NCBI RefSeq assembly: GCF_004365705.1 | Contig: NZ_SOBN01000001.1 | Coordinates: forward strand, 5,690,001-5,754,000 | Origin: Streptomyces sp. 846.5 | GTDB lineage: Bacteria; Actinomycetota; Actinomycetes; Streptomycetales; Streptomycetaceae | DNA: 64,000 nucleotides | Reading direction: 5' to 3' | Part shown: piece after piece, positions 15,206 through 23,356 of the stretch | Position numbering within the stretch: the first letter of the stretch is position 1 | How the letters are laid out: each line of letters starts with the position of its first letter | Notes under the pieces: model-generated | The model's input: the letters and a program-made list of their open reading frames with translations, nothing else | The model's database searches: none | Told to the model about the DNA's origin: nothing | Position numbers and translations under genes: made by a program

Positions 15206-16636
15206 TCAGCCCCCGACCTCCACCTCCCGTCGGGCCGGAGCGTTCTCCGCTCCGGGGTTCTCCGTCGGGGCTCGTCGTACGGCTGTTGCCGCGAGGGCGC
15301 CCGCCAGGGCGAGGCCGGCGGTTGCCCACATGGCTGCGGTGAAGCCGTTGGTGAAGGCGGGGGCCGAGGTGTAGGAGCCGTGGGTGGTGAAGACGGCGGC
15401 GCAGAGGGCGACGCCGAAGGCGGCGCCGAGTTGGCGGAGCATGTTGAAGGCGCCGGAGGCCTGGCCGATCTCGGTCGGGGCGACGGCGCCGACGACCGCC
15501 TTCTGGGCGGAGGGCATGGCCATGGAGATGCCGGTGCCGCTGATCACCAGGGGCGCGATCAGCCGGTCGTAGGGGAGTGAGGGGGTCGCTGCCAGGGCGA
15601 GCCAGGCGCCGCCCGCTGCCTGCAGCAGCATCCCGGTGACCAGCAGGGGCCGTTCGCCGAGGCGGTCGGCGAGGGTGCCGGCGACGGGGGCGCAGATCAT
15701 CAGGATCCCGGTCCAGGTCATCAACCGCAGGCCTGCGGCGAGCGGTCCGTTGCCGAGGGCGGTCTGGAGGTACTGGGCGAGGAAGAACAGGGTGCCGTAG
15801 AGGCTCGCGGTCAGGCAGAAGCCGGACACGTTGGCGGCGGCGAAGGTGCGGTTGCGGAAGAGGCGCATGGGCAGCATCGGGGCGGCGGTGCGCAGCTCCC
15901 AGCGTACGAAGCCGACCGTCAGCGCCGCCCCCGCGACGAGCGCGCTCAGCACCTCCGTGCTGCCCCAGCCCGCGTCGTTGCCCCGGACCAGGGCCCAGAC
16001 CAGGCCGAGCCCTCCGCCGGTCGCGAGGGCGACGCCGGCGGTGTCGAAGCGGACGGTGGGGCCGGTGCTCTCGTCCAGGCGCAGCCGGACCAGGACCATG
16101 GCGAGCAGGCCGATCGGGATGTTGATCCAGAAGATCCACTGCCAGGCCAGCCCCTGTGCGACCGCCCCGCCGACGAAGGGGCCGCTGAAGGTGGCCAGGC
16201 CGGTGATCCCGCTGAAGAGGCCGAGGGCCCGTCCCCGCTGCCGGGGCGGGAACGCGGCGCTGATGTGGGTCATCGCCAGCGGCAGCGCCAGCGCCGCCCC
16301 CGCGCCCTGGACCGCGCGGGCGGCGATGAGCGCGCCGATTCCGGGCGCCAGCGCGCAGGCGGCGGAGGCGGCGGTGAACAGGCCGAGGCCGAGGACGAGC
16401 ATGCGGCGGCGGCCGAAGCGGTCCCCGAGTGCGGCGCCGGTGAGCAGCAGCACGGCGAAGCTGAGGACATAGGCGCTGACGGTCCACTGGAGGGTCTCCA
16501 GGGACGCGCCGAGGTCGCGTCGGATCGTGCTGAGCGCGGTGGCGACCACGGTGCCGTCCAGGGCGATCATGAAGGAGGCGGTGGAGGCCAGGGCGAGGAC
16601 CCAGCGCTGCTGGGGCGTGCTGACGGTGGCGGACAT
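15206..16636 (-). CDS. MFS drug/metabolite exporter (DHA2, EmrB/QacA type)
   Basis: A 476-residue membrane transporter. MIALDGTVVATALSTIRRDL near residue 20 is the TM1 signature of the 14-helix drug:H+ antiporters, and the loop motif GDRFGRRRML (about 80) is the MFS motif A. About 12-14 hydrophobic segments follow. It should expel small hydrophobic molecules using the proton gradient. The ATG at 16634-16636 follows GAGGAG with an 8-base spacer. The gene is divergent from an ECF sigma factor, with two inverted repeats between them that may bind a regulator of both. The substrate is unknown. Confidence 0.9.
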   Translation of the reverse strand: MSATVSTPQQRWVLALASTASFMIALDGTVVATALSTIRRDLGASLETLQWTVSAYVLSFAVLLLTGAALGDRFGRRRMLVLGLGLFTAASAACALAPGIGALIAARAVQGAGAALALPLAMTHISAAFPPRQRGRALGLFSGITGLATFSGPFVGGAVAQGLAWQWIFWINIPIGLLAMVLVRLRLDESTGPTVRFDTAGVALATGGGLGLVWALVRGNDAGWGSTEVLSALVAGAALTVGFVRWELRTAAPMLPMRLFRNRTFAAANVSGFCLTASLYGTLFFLAQYLQTALGNGPLAAGLRLMTWTGILMICAPVAGTLADRLGERPLLVTGMLLQAAGGAWLALAATPSLPYDRLIAPLVISGTGISMAMPSAQKAVVGAVAPTEIGQASGAFNMLRQLGAAFGVALCAAVFTTHGSYTSAPAFTNGFTAAMWATAGLALAGALAATAVRRAPTENPGAENAPARREVEVGG

Positions 16637-16721
16637 GCAGGCTGCTCCTCGGAGCGAGTGGCGGGAACGGGGACGAGTGGGAATCACCCGGTACCGATCC
16701 GGGGCGCCGGCCCGATTCACC

Positions 16722-16757
16722 GATGAGTTCTGCTCATCGCGCGGATCAGTACTCATC
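16722..16757. promoter_or_regulatory. Two inverted repeats between MFS and sigma-factor genes
   Basis: GATGAG (16722-16727) and CTCATC (16733-16738) form one inverted repeat with a 5-base spacer. GATCAGTACTCATC (16744-16757) is a second near-palindrome sharing the CTCATC half-site. They lie in the divergent promoter region, about 85 bases from the MFS start and 47 from the sigma-factor start. The half-site pattern fits a dimeric TetR- or MarR-type repressor, but no such gene is adjacent. Confidence 0.45.
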
Positions 16758-16803
16758 GAGAGGCGACACGGCACGACACACTGAGGACAACCGAGGAGCG
16801 GGG

Positions 16804-17901
16804 ATGGCGATGGCGGACACCGTGGAGCGCAGCGAGGACTTCGTCCGGCTCACCGATCCGTTCCGGCGGGAGCTGCTGGCCCACTGCTACCGGATGCTGG
16901 GCTCGGTGCACGATGCCGAGGACCTGCTGCAGGAGACCATGTTGCGGGCCTGGAACTCGTTCGGGCGTTTCGAGGGCCGGTCGTCGCTGCGGACCTGGCT
17001 GTACCGGATCGCGACCAACGCCTGTCTGCGCGCCCTGGAGGGCCGCAGTCGTCGGCCGATGCCGTCCGGGCTGGGGACGACGGCCAACGATGCGCTGGAG
17101 GGGCCGTTGCGGCGGCCGCTGCCGGAGGTGCCCTGGCTGCAGCCGATCCCGGACGCGCTGCTCGGGTTCGGCTCCGGGGTCGGGGCCGGGACCGGCTTCG
17201 GCGGCAGTGACCCCGCCGACCCCGCCGCTGTCGTGGCGTCCCGCGCCGGGGTGCGGTTGGCGCTCGTGGCGGCACTGCAGTTTCTGCCGCCGCGTCAGCG
17301 GGCGGTGCTGATCCTGCGTGAGGTGCTGGACTGGAGGGCGGCCGAGGTGGCCGAGTTGCTGGGGGTGTCGGTCTTCGCCGTCAACAGCCTGCTGCAGCGG
17401 GCCCGGGCGCAGATCGACCAGGCCGCGCTCGCGGAGGAGACGGTGCGGGAGCCGCGCGATCCGCGCCGTCGGGCGCTGCTGGACCGCTATGCCGCCGCGT
17501 TCGAGGCCGGGGACATGGGCGCGATCAGCAGGCTGCTGACGCAGGACGTGGTGCTGGAGATGCCGCCGCACCCGGACTGGTTCAGTGGACGGGACGCGGC
17601 CGTGCGGTTCCTGGCCACCCGGGTCCTGATCACCTCGGGGCGGATCCGGGCCGTGCAGACCGCCGCCAACGGGCAGCCGGCGCTGGCGACCTACCGGTTG
17701 GAGCCGGACGGCGGGCTGCACGCGCACTCGATCCAGGTACTGACGCTGGATCAGGACGGCGGCTCGGTAAGGCGGATCAGCGCGTTCCAGGACCTGTCGC
17801 TGTTTCCGGTCTTCGGCCTGGAACGGGTCCGCCCCGCCGGGGAGCGGACCCTGGCGGGGCGGAGCGGTGAGGTGGACCGGGCGGCTGCTACGGGTAGCTG
17901 A
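16804..17901 (+). CDS. ECF sigma factor with C-terminal SnoaL-like domain (SigG type)
   Basis: A 365-residue ECF sigma factor. Region 2 is at residues about 18-85 (LLAHCYRMLGSVHDAEDLLQ, SLRTWLYRIATNACL). Region 4 is at about 160-215 (LPPRQRAVLILREVLDW, then a helix-turn-helix). A SnoaL/NTF2-like domain of about 110 residues follows (LLDRYAAAFEAGDMGAISRL). This is the SigG-like class (TIGR02960 type), where the C-terminal domain takes the regulatory role and no anti-sigma gene is adjacent. None is seen here. The ATG at 16804 follows GAGGAG by five bases. The loop between regions 2 and 4 is Gly/Pro-rich and unusually long. The stop overlaps the convergent gene by 14 bases. Confidence 0.88.
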   Translation: MAMADTVERSEDFVRLTDPFRRELLAHCYRMLGSVHDAEDLLQETMLRAWNSFGRFEGRSSLRTWLYRIATNACLRALEGRSRRPMPSGLGTTANDALEGPLRRPLPEVPWLQPIPDALLGFGSGVGAGTGFGGSDPADPAAVVASRAGVRLALVAALQFLPPRQRAVLILREVLDWRAAEVAELLGVSVFAVNSLLQRARAQIDQAALAEETVREPRDPRRRALLDRYAAAFEAGDMGAISRLLTQDVVLEMPPHPDWFSGRDAAVRFLATRVLITSGRIRAVQTAANGQPALATYRLEPDGGLHAHSIQVLTLDQDGGSVRRISAFQDLSLFPVFGLERVRPAGERTLAGRSGEVDRAAATGS

Positions 17902-20098
17902 CCAGGTCCGCCACGTTGTTGGAGGAGTTGGACGGGCCTCCGCTGCTGTTGACGATATGGCTGATGGTTCCCACGCCGCCGAGCGCCACGGTGACCATGT
18001 CGTGCAGCTTCACGCCGGAGACCTGCGGCACCTCCATGGCGTGGTCGGCCACGACCGAGGAGTTGGTGCTGAAGTAGCAGTACACGCCCAGCCCCCAGGC
18101 CTCATGGCTGGTGACTCCGGCGGCCACCTTGTAGGCGGCGTAGCCGTTGGTGCTGCCGTTCATCCAGCTCGCCTGGTTCGGCGGGTCGTACGGGAGCTCG
18201 TTCTGCAGGAAGTAGGTCCTGCCCCCGTTGCCGTTCCACAGCACCGCGTACTGCTGGTAGTGCTCGGCCGCCAGTCCGTACATGGTGACGTTGGCGCCGT
18301 TGACGACCAGGCCGTTCTGCGCGGTGTTGGAGGTCCAGCCGACGCCGCTGCCGTGGTCGGCGCGCCATAGCCAGAAGTCGTCGCCGATCACGTTGTTGCT
18401 GTTGACCTGCACGCTGACGGTCGCCTTGCCGACGGCCGCGCCGCCGATGCGGGCGAAGACGTCGGACAGCACGGTCGGGTCGGCGCTGTGGTCGGCGCTC
18501 GATCCGGTCGGGCCGACCTGCAGCAGCACCGGCGAGTTGGTGGTCCCGGCGTCGAACAGCAGCCCGCCGATGCGGACGCCGCTGACGTCGGCGGTGGACA
18601 TCGCGGTGACGCCGTTGTCGGCCTCCAGCGTGGCCAGGCCGAGGCCCAGCACGACGGTGTCGGCCCGGGTCACCCTGATGGTGTCGGTGAGGTGGTAGAC
18701 GCCCGGGGTGAACAGCAGGTTCTGACCCGCCGTCAGCGCCGCGTTGATGGTCGCCGCGGTGTCGGTCGGCTTGGCGATGTAGAACTGGCTGATCGGCAGT
18801 GAGGTGCCGGCGGTGTTGCCGGTGGCGGACCAGGTGCTGCCGCTGCTGTTGGTCCGGTCGCTGGGAACGAAGACCTGGTAGTTGCCGGAGGAGTCGACGT
18901 AGAGGTACGGCTTCTCGGCGATGGTCGGGGTCTGTGCCACCGTGGTGTAGGGCGGGCTGGGGAAGCTGTTCGACGGCGCGTTGGTGTCGCCGACGAAGAC
19001 CATGTTCCAGTTGGAACCGGTCCAGCTGCCCCAGGAGCTGTTGCGCGACAGCCACTGCTGCTGGCTGCCGGAGTTGACCTGCCCGTTGATCTGCGAGTCG
19101 CTCAGCGAACCGCCGCTGGACCAGCCGCCGTTGTCGTCCAGCACCATGTTGCCGGTGACGTGCACCCGGCGCATCGGCGAGGCCTGCGAGACGGCCCACT
19201 TGACCGTCCCGCTGGACGGGCTGTCGGTGAGGTTCTCGACGGAGCGCCAGAAGTTCTGGGTGGCGTTGCCGCTGAACCACTGGGCGTCGGCGTTGACGCC
19301 GCCGCCGGTGATGGTGACCTGGTTGGGGTTCTGGCCGAGGCCGAGCACCTGGGTGTAGAAGCCCACCGGGACACTGACGTTGTACGAGCCGGGCTTGAAC
19401 AGCAGGGCGTAGCGCTGGGTGCCGAACTGGTTGCTCTGCTGGGTGTTGTAGACCGCGTTGATCTGGCTCTGGATGGTGGCGCTGGACTCCGACGGGTCGA
19501 AGGTCAGCACGTTGGAGCCAAAGTCGGGGGTGCCGGCCGGCGGTGTCGTCGTCCCGCCACCGGCGGTGGTGGAGAGGTTGAACGACTGGGCGGCGGTGCC
19601 GTTGCAGGTGTACTGCTGCAGCTGGACGGCGTCGGCGGTGGAGGCCGACGGGGTGTCCAGGCACTTGCCGCTGTTGCGGTTGACGAAGTGGTAGCTGCCG
19701 CTCGCCTCGGCGACCGGGAGCCACTGCTGGTTGTTGCCGCCGCCGTAGGTCCACAGCTGGATCAACGCGCTGTCGGCGGTGGAGACATTGGTGACGTCCC
19801 ACGCCTGCGCGGAGCTGTTGGCGGCGCCGACCTGGTAGTAGCCGCCGCTGGTGGCGGTGAAGACCCACTGCTGGGCGGTGGTGCCGTTGCAGGTGTACTG
19901 CTGGACGGCGGTGCCGTTGGCGGTGGCGGCGGCAGCGGCGTCGACGCACTTGCCGCTGTTGGCGTTGGTGACGGTGTACGTGGTGCCGGAGCTGACAGTC
20001 GCCGCCGCATTCGCGGACGGGGCGAGGGCGACGGTCAGTCCTCCGGCGACCAGGGCGGAGGCGGCGATCGCCGCTCCCGCCTTCTGGGCTGTTCTCAT
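17888..20098 (-). CDS. Secreted beta-helix protein (GH55-like) with N-terminal ricin-B lectin domain
   Basis: A 736-residue exported protein. The ATG at 20096-20098 (MRTAQKAGAAIAASALVAGG) has GGAGG five bases upstream. A signal peptide ends near ANA. Residues about 40-175 are a CBM13/ricin-B domain with QQW repeats (NGTTAQQWVF, NNQQWLPV, AAQSFNL). The rest is rich in Asn/Gly/Ser turns and resembles the right-handed beta-helix of GH55 exo-beta-1,3-glucanases (often mislabelled adenylyl cyclase in Streptomyces). Motifs include TITGGGVNADAQW, RRVHVTGNMVLDD and IGGLLFDAGTT. It probably acts on extracellular glucan. The gene is 66 bases after the chitinase gene on the same strand and is likely co-transcribed, consistent with a joint attack on fungal wall chitin and glucan. 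Confidence 0.82.
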   Translation of the reverse strand: MRTAQKAGAAIAASALVAGGLTVALAPSANAAATVSSGTTYTVTNANSGKCVDAAAAATANGTAVQQYTCNGTTAQQWVFTATSGGYYQVGAANSSAQAWDVTNVSTADSALIQLWTYGGGNNQQWLPVAEASGSYHFVNRNSGKCLDTPSASTADAVQLQQYTCNGTAAQSFNLSTTAGGGTTTPPAGTPDFGSNVLTFDPSESSATIQSQINAVYNTQQSNQFGTQRYALLFKPGSYNVSVPVGFYTQVLGLGQNPNQVTITGGGVNADAQWFSGNATQNFWRSVENLTDSPSSGTVKWAVSQASPMRRVHVTGNMVLDDNGGWSSGGSLSDSQINGQVNSGSQQQWLSRNSSWGSWTGSNWNMVFVGDTNAPSNSFPSPPYTTVAQTPTIAEKPYLYVDSSGNYQVFVPSDRTNSSGSTWSATGNTAGTSLPISQFYIAKPTDTAATINAALTAGQNLLFTPGVYHLTDTIRVTRADTVVLGLGLATLEADNGVTAMSTADVSGVRIGGLLFDAGTTNSPVLLQVGPTGSSADHSADPTVLSDVFARIGGAAVGKATVSVQVNSNNVIGDDFWLWRADHGSGVGWTSNTAQNGLVVNGANVTMYGLAAEHYQQYAVLWNGNGGRTYFLQNELPYDPPNQASWMNGSTNGYAAYKVAAGVTSHEAWGLGVYCYFSTNSSVVADHAMEVPQVSGVKLHDMVTVALGGVGTISHIVNSSGGPSNSSNNVADLVSYP

Positions 20099-20164
20099 GG
20101 GTGCCTCCATGCGGTCGTCAGGATGACGACGAGTTCAGGCGTACGGGTTCGGGCGGACGGTGTG

Positions 20165-21601
20165 TCAGCTCGGCAGGGTCCACTGCTGGTTGGCGCTGTC
20201 GGCGCAGGTCCAGATCTGCAGCCGGGTGCCGTTGGCCGAGCTGGGGCCGGTGGCGTCCAGGCACTTGCCCGAGGCCGGGTTGACCAGTTCGCCGTTGCTC
20301 TGGTGCTGCCACTGCTGGGCGCCGGTGCCGTTGCAGTCGTAGAGTTGGACCTGGGTGCCGTTGGCGGTGCCGGCCGAGGTGAGGTCCATGCACTTGCCGA
20401 GGGCCTGCAGCGAGCCGTTGGAGGCGACGGTCCAGCTCTGCGCGCTGGTGCCGTTGCAGTCGTAGAGCTGGACGGCGGTGCCGTTGGCGCTGCTGGCGGC
20501 GGCGACGTCCACGCACTTGCCGCCGTAGCCGGTGATCGCGCCGGTCGGCGTCGTGCCGCCACCGCCGCCGCCACTGTTGCCGGTCAGGGCGTTGAAGATG
20601 CTCGCGAACTGGTACGTGCTCTGCGAGGTGCCGCTGCAGGTGTCGGAGTAGGTGCCGAGCACGGCGCAGGCCTTGTCACGGCCCAGGGACCAGTAGGCCA
20701 GCTCCTGGATGCCGTTGGAGGCGGCGAAGCTCTCCAGGCTGGACGCGTTGGAGGTGCTGAACACCTCGTTGGTGGAGTCGTTGACGCCGAGCATCGGGGT
20801 GTTGCCCTCCATGGCCCAGAGCTGGGCGGAGGTCTTGCTGGTCCAGATCGCGCCGAGCTGGCCGTGCAGCGCGTTGGCGGCGCTGATCGCGGCCGCGCCC
20901 ATGTCCTCGTTGGGCCCGTAGTCCATGGTCATGATGTTGACCAGGTTGACGTTGAGGTTGTGGCTCTTCGCGTTGTTCAGCAGGCTGAGCGAGTTGGACA
21001 GCAGGCCGGTCGGGTCCACCGGGAGGGTGTAGTCGACGGAGAGCGTCTTGCCGGCCGCGGCGTACTGGGTCTGCAGGTTGGCCAGCGCCTGGTTGCGGCG
21101 GTCGTTGGCGGCGGTGTCGTCCAGCGTGGAGCCCTCGACGTCCAGGTCGACCCGGGTCAGGTTGAGGGTGTCGATGACGGTCTTGTACGCGGCCTGCAGC
21201 GAGGAGACCGTGGTGCAGGCCTGGGCCAGCTCGGTGCCCGACGCTCCGCCGAAGGAGGCGATGACGTCGCCGCCGGAGGCCCGCAGGGTGTTGATGGCGC
21301 CGGTCCAGCCGGCGTCGGAGATGGACGTGCTGCCGTTGAAGGTCGGCGTACAGCCGCTGCCGGCGATGACGAACGCCAGGGTGAAGTACTTGAGGCCAGT
21401 GGCGGACTCGGCAGAGGCCATGGCGGAGGGGGAGTTCCAGGTCTCCACGTAGGGCGCGGCGTAGTGCGCCGGGAAGCCGGGGCCGGCGTTGGCGGCCGCG
21501 TGGGCGGCGCCGCTGCCGCTGAGCACCAGTCCCGCTGCGGCCAGCGGGACGAGGGCGGCGGCGACGGCTGATCGGGTTCTGGGCATGCTGAACCTGAGCA
21601 T
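20165..21601 (-). CDS. Secreted GH18 chitinase with C-terminal ricin-B lectin domain
   Basis: A 478-residue exported enzyme. The signal peptide (PRTRSAVAAALVPLAAAGLV) ends near AHA. The GH18 barrel covers about 45-335. FTLAFVIAGSGCTP and VIASFGGASGTEL are the barrel strands, and VDLDVEGS carries the DxDxE motif with the catalytic glutamate intact. NIMTMDYGPNEDM holds the MxMDY-type tyrosine strand. A Gly linker leads to a CBM13/ricin-B domain with three SAQSW/AQQW/NQQW repeats (about 355-478). The barrel type resembles streptomycete ChiC/ChiD-like GH18 proteins. The ATG at 21599-21601 follows AGGAGG. Upstream lie a DasR-like site (21755-21770) and LacI-type palindromes, so induction by GlcNAc or chitosugars is likely. 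Confidence 0.92.
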   Translation of the reverse strand: MLRFSMPRTRSAVAAALVPLAAAGLVLSGSGAAHAAANAGPGFPAHYAAPYVETWNSPSAMASAESATGLKYFTLAFVIAGSGCTPTFNGSTSISDAGWTGAINTLRASGGDVIASFGGASGTELAQACTTVSSLQAAYKTVIDTLNLTRVDLDVEGSTLDDTAANDRRNQALANLQTQYAAAGKTLSVDYTLPVDPTGLLSNSLSLLNNAKSHNLNVNLVNIMTMDYGPNEDMGAAAISAANALHGQLGAIWTSKTSAQLWAMEGNTPMLGVNDSTNEVFSTSNASSLESFAASNGIQELAYWSLGRDKACAVLGTYSDTCSGTSQSTYQFASIFNALTGNSGGGGGGTTPTGAITGYGGKCVDVAAASSANGTAVQLYDCNGTSAQSWTVASNGSLQALGKCMDLTSAGTANGTQVQLYDCNGTGAQQWQHQSNGELVNPASGKCLDATGPSSANGTRLQIWTCADSANQQWTLPS

Positions 21602-21693
21602 GGGGGTGTCCTCCTGGGGACAGTGGGGGTGCGCGCCCGAGGATGGTGGGGGTGTCTGCCCGGGCGGGCCAAACGTTCAGGAAGTGAACTCAG

Positions 21694-21707
21694 TGAGCGC
21701 TCTCTCA
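21694..21707. promoter_or_regulatory. Imperfect LacI-type palindrome upstream of the chitinase
   Basis: TGAGCGCTCTCTCA contains the core GAGCGCTC (21695-21702) of the perfect site at 21875-21888, offset by two bases. It is about 95 bases upstream of the chitinase start. Confidence 0.4.
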
Positions 21708-21754
21708 GCGACTGTGCTCAGAGCATGATTGAACTCATGTCACATGGCCACGTC

Positions 21755-21770
21755 AATGGTCTGGGCCAAT
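21755..21770. promoter_or_regulatory. DasR-like site (dre) upstream of the chitinase
   Basis: AATGGTCTGGGCCAAT matches the 16-bp DasR consensus (ACTGGTCTAGACCACT type) at 12 positions and keeps the TGGTCT half and the CCA core. DasR is the GntR-family GlcNAc-responsive repressor that controls streptomycete chitinase genes. The position, about 155 bases upstream of a GH18 gene, fits that regulon. The assignment is by consensus only. Confidence 0.6.
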
Positions 21771-21874
21771 TTGGGTCGGAAAACCGACCGTTGTAACGGG
21801 TATCCGCCCAGCTCAGTGCGGGTGTTGGGAAGTTTTACCAGCAGCACGGCCGCTGATTGTCCGTCAAGAGGTAT

Positions 21875-21888
21875 TGAGAGCGCTCTCA
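21875..21888. promoter_or_regulatory. Perfect LacI-type operator palindrome
   Basis: TGAGAGCGCTCTCA is a perfect 14-bp palindrome with the CG-centred LacI-family form. It lies between the chitinase (minus strand) and the NAD(P)-binding protein gene (plus strand, start 21985) and could act on either. The same motif with one mismatch is at 152-165. Confidence 0.6.
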
Positions 21889-21984
21889 TTTCCAGTGATC
21901 AACGCTTGAGCACAGCGGGGCGGTCACACTCTCAGGGGCCCGGGCGTCAGAGGAGTGAATGCTCACCAACCGAGGAGAAACCAA

Positions 21985-22620
21985 GTGAAACTCACCGTCT
22001 TCGGTGCCACCGGCGGGGTCGGCGGACAGATCGTCCGACAGGCCCTGGACGCCGGGCACGAGGTCACCGCCGTGGTCCGGGAGAAGGCCAGGCTGCCGCT
22101 GGTCGACCCCGGGCTCCGGATCGTCACCGCCGACGTCACCGACGCCTGGGCGCTGATCCCGCACCTCACCGGGCGGGACGCGGTACTGTCCGGCCTCGGG
22201 CCGCGCGGGCGCAAGCAGGCCGGCATCGCCGGGGCCGCCACCGGGGCGATCATCCAGGCCATGGACGCCGCCGAGGTGCGGCGCATCGTGGTGATCAGCG
22301 CCGCGCCGCTCTTCCCGATCCCGGAGCACGACGCGCTGCTGATGCGCTACGTCGCCACCCCGATGGTCCGCCTGGTCCTCAAGGGCGTCTACGCGGACCT
22401 CGCCGACATGGAGGCGGCGCTGGGCGCCAGCGACCTGGAGTGGACCGCGTTCCGGCCGCCCCAGCTCAAGGACGCCCCGCTGACGGGGGTCTACCGCCGG
22501 ATCGTCGGCGCCGGGGTGCCCAAGGGCTGGTCGATCTCCCGGGCGGACGTGGCCCACGCCATGCTCGCCGCCCTGGACGACCGGGCCACGCTCAAGCAGG
22601 CGGTGGGGGTCGCCTACTGA
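21985..22620 (+). CDS. NAD(P)H-binding (NmrA-like) protein
   Basis: A 211-residue Rossmann protein of the atypical SDR family. FGATGGVGGQIVRQAL (residues about 6-21) is the GxxGxxG cofactor loop, followed by VTAVVRE with an arginine fitting NADP. VSGLGPRGR-like and VISAAPLFP blocks are typical of the NAD(P)H-binding/anthrone-oxygenase-like group, but the catalytic YxxxK is absent, as usual there. The GTG at 21985 is preceded by GAGGAG with a 7-base spacer. It stands alone, convergent with the GntR gene. The substrate is unknown. Confidence 0.85.
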   Translation: MKLTVFGATGGVGGQIVRQALDAGHEVTAVVREKARLPLVDPGLRIVTADVTDAWALIPHLTGRDAVLSGLGPRGRKQAGIAGAATGAIIQAMDAAEVRRIVVISAAPLFPIPEHDALLMRYVATPMVRLVLKGVYADLADMEAALGASDLEWTAFRPPQLKDAPLTGVYRRIVGAGVPKGWSISRADVAHAMLAALDDRATLKQAVGVAY

Positions 22621-22643
22621 ACTTCCTACTGAACTTCCTACTG
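22613..22643. repeat. 12-bp tandem repeat over convergent stop codons
   Basis: CCTACTGAACTT occurs twice in tandem (22613-22624 and 22625-22636) and then once more in part (CCTACTGA, 22637-22644). The first unit includes the stop of the plus-strand gene. The last overlaps the TAG stop of the minus-strand GntR gene. It probably arose by slippage. Confidence 0.7.
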
Positions 22644-23333
22644 ACCGCCGGCCAGCAGATCCGTGGTGCGCGCCTGGAGCCACTGCTCCACCGCGGAGAC
22701 GTGCAGCATGGCGGCGGAGGCCGCGAGTTGGCCGTCATGGGCCTCCAGGGCGCGCAGGATGGACTCGTGCTCGCGGTGGACCGACTCCAGCGCGGTGGCG
22801 AGGTGGGCGCCGCGGACGATGCGGACCCGCTGGGTGTGCGTGGAGAGGGTGTCCAGCAGCAGGGACAGCACCGGGTTGCCGATGGTGTCGACGATGGCCC
22901 GGTGGAAGGCGATGTCCCATTCGATGAAGGTCTCCACGCTGTCGGCCTTCATGCTGCTCTCCAGGATGACCCGCAGCGCGGCCAGACCCTGGTCGGTGAT
23001 CCGGTTCGCCGCCAGTGCGGTCGCCTGCGGCTCCAGCAGCCGTCGTACCTCCAGGAGTTGGGCGGCCGAGTCGCCGTGGGAGACGTCCGCGACGAAGGAC
23101 AGCTCCTCCAGCAGCAGATGCGGCTCCAGGCTGGAGACGTAGGTCCCGTCGCCCTGCCTGCTGATCAGGATCCGCATCGCGGTGAGTGCCCTGACCGCCT
23201 CGCGCAGCGAGTTGCGGGAGATGCCGAGCTGGACCGCCAGGTCCTCCTCGCGCGGCAGCCGTGCGCCGGCCGGCAGCAGGCCGGAGACGATCATCTCCTT
23301 GATCCGGGCGATCGCCTCGTCGGTGACGGCCAT
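22638..23333 (-). CDS. GntR/FCD-family transcriptional regulator
   Basis: A 231-residue regulator. The N-terminal winged helix (residues about 5-70) shows RIKEMIVSGLLPAGARLPRE and ISRNSLREAVRALTAM, typical of the GntR FadR subfamily. The all-helical FCD effector domain (about 85-225) holds the metal/ligand residues in DIAFHRAIV and the H-rich helix EHESILRAL. The ATG at 23331-23333 follows GAGGAG. It is the last gene of the minus-strand sugar importer group, 23 bases after the permease, so it probably represses the importer and the divergent L-fucose-type operon. The ligand would be a pathway acid such as L-fuconate or a keto-deoxy acid (inference). Confidence 0.9.
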   Translation of the reverse strand: MAVTDEAIARIKEMIVSGLLPAGARLPREEDLAVQLGISRNSLREAVRALTAMRILISRQGDGTYVSSLEPHLLLEELSFVADVSHGDSAAQLLEVRRLLEPQATALAANRITDQGLAALRVILESSMKADSVETFIEWDIAFHRAIVDTIGNPVLSLLLDTLSTHTQRVRIVRGAHLATALESVHREHESILRALEAHDGQLAASAAMLHVSAVEQWLQARTTDLLAGGQ

Positions 23334-23356
23334 GGCACTCCTCGGGTCGGTCGGTA

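Noticed and set aside
19160-21571. Long plus-strand frame antisense to the chitinase and beta-helix genes
   Set aside because: Gly/Val/Ala-rich shadow of the true minus-strand genes, which have signal peptides and catalytic motifs.
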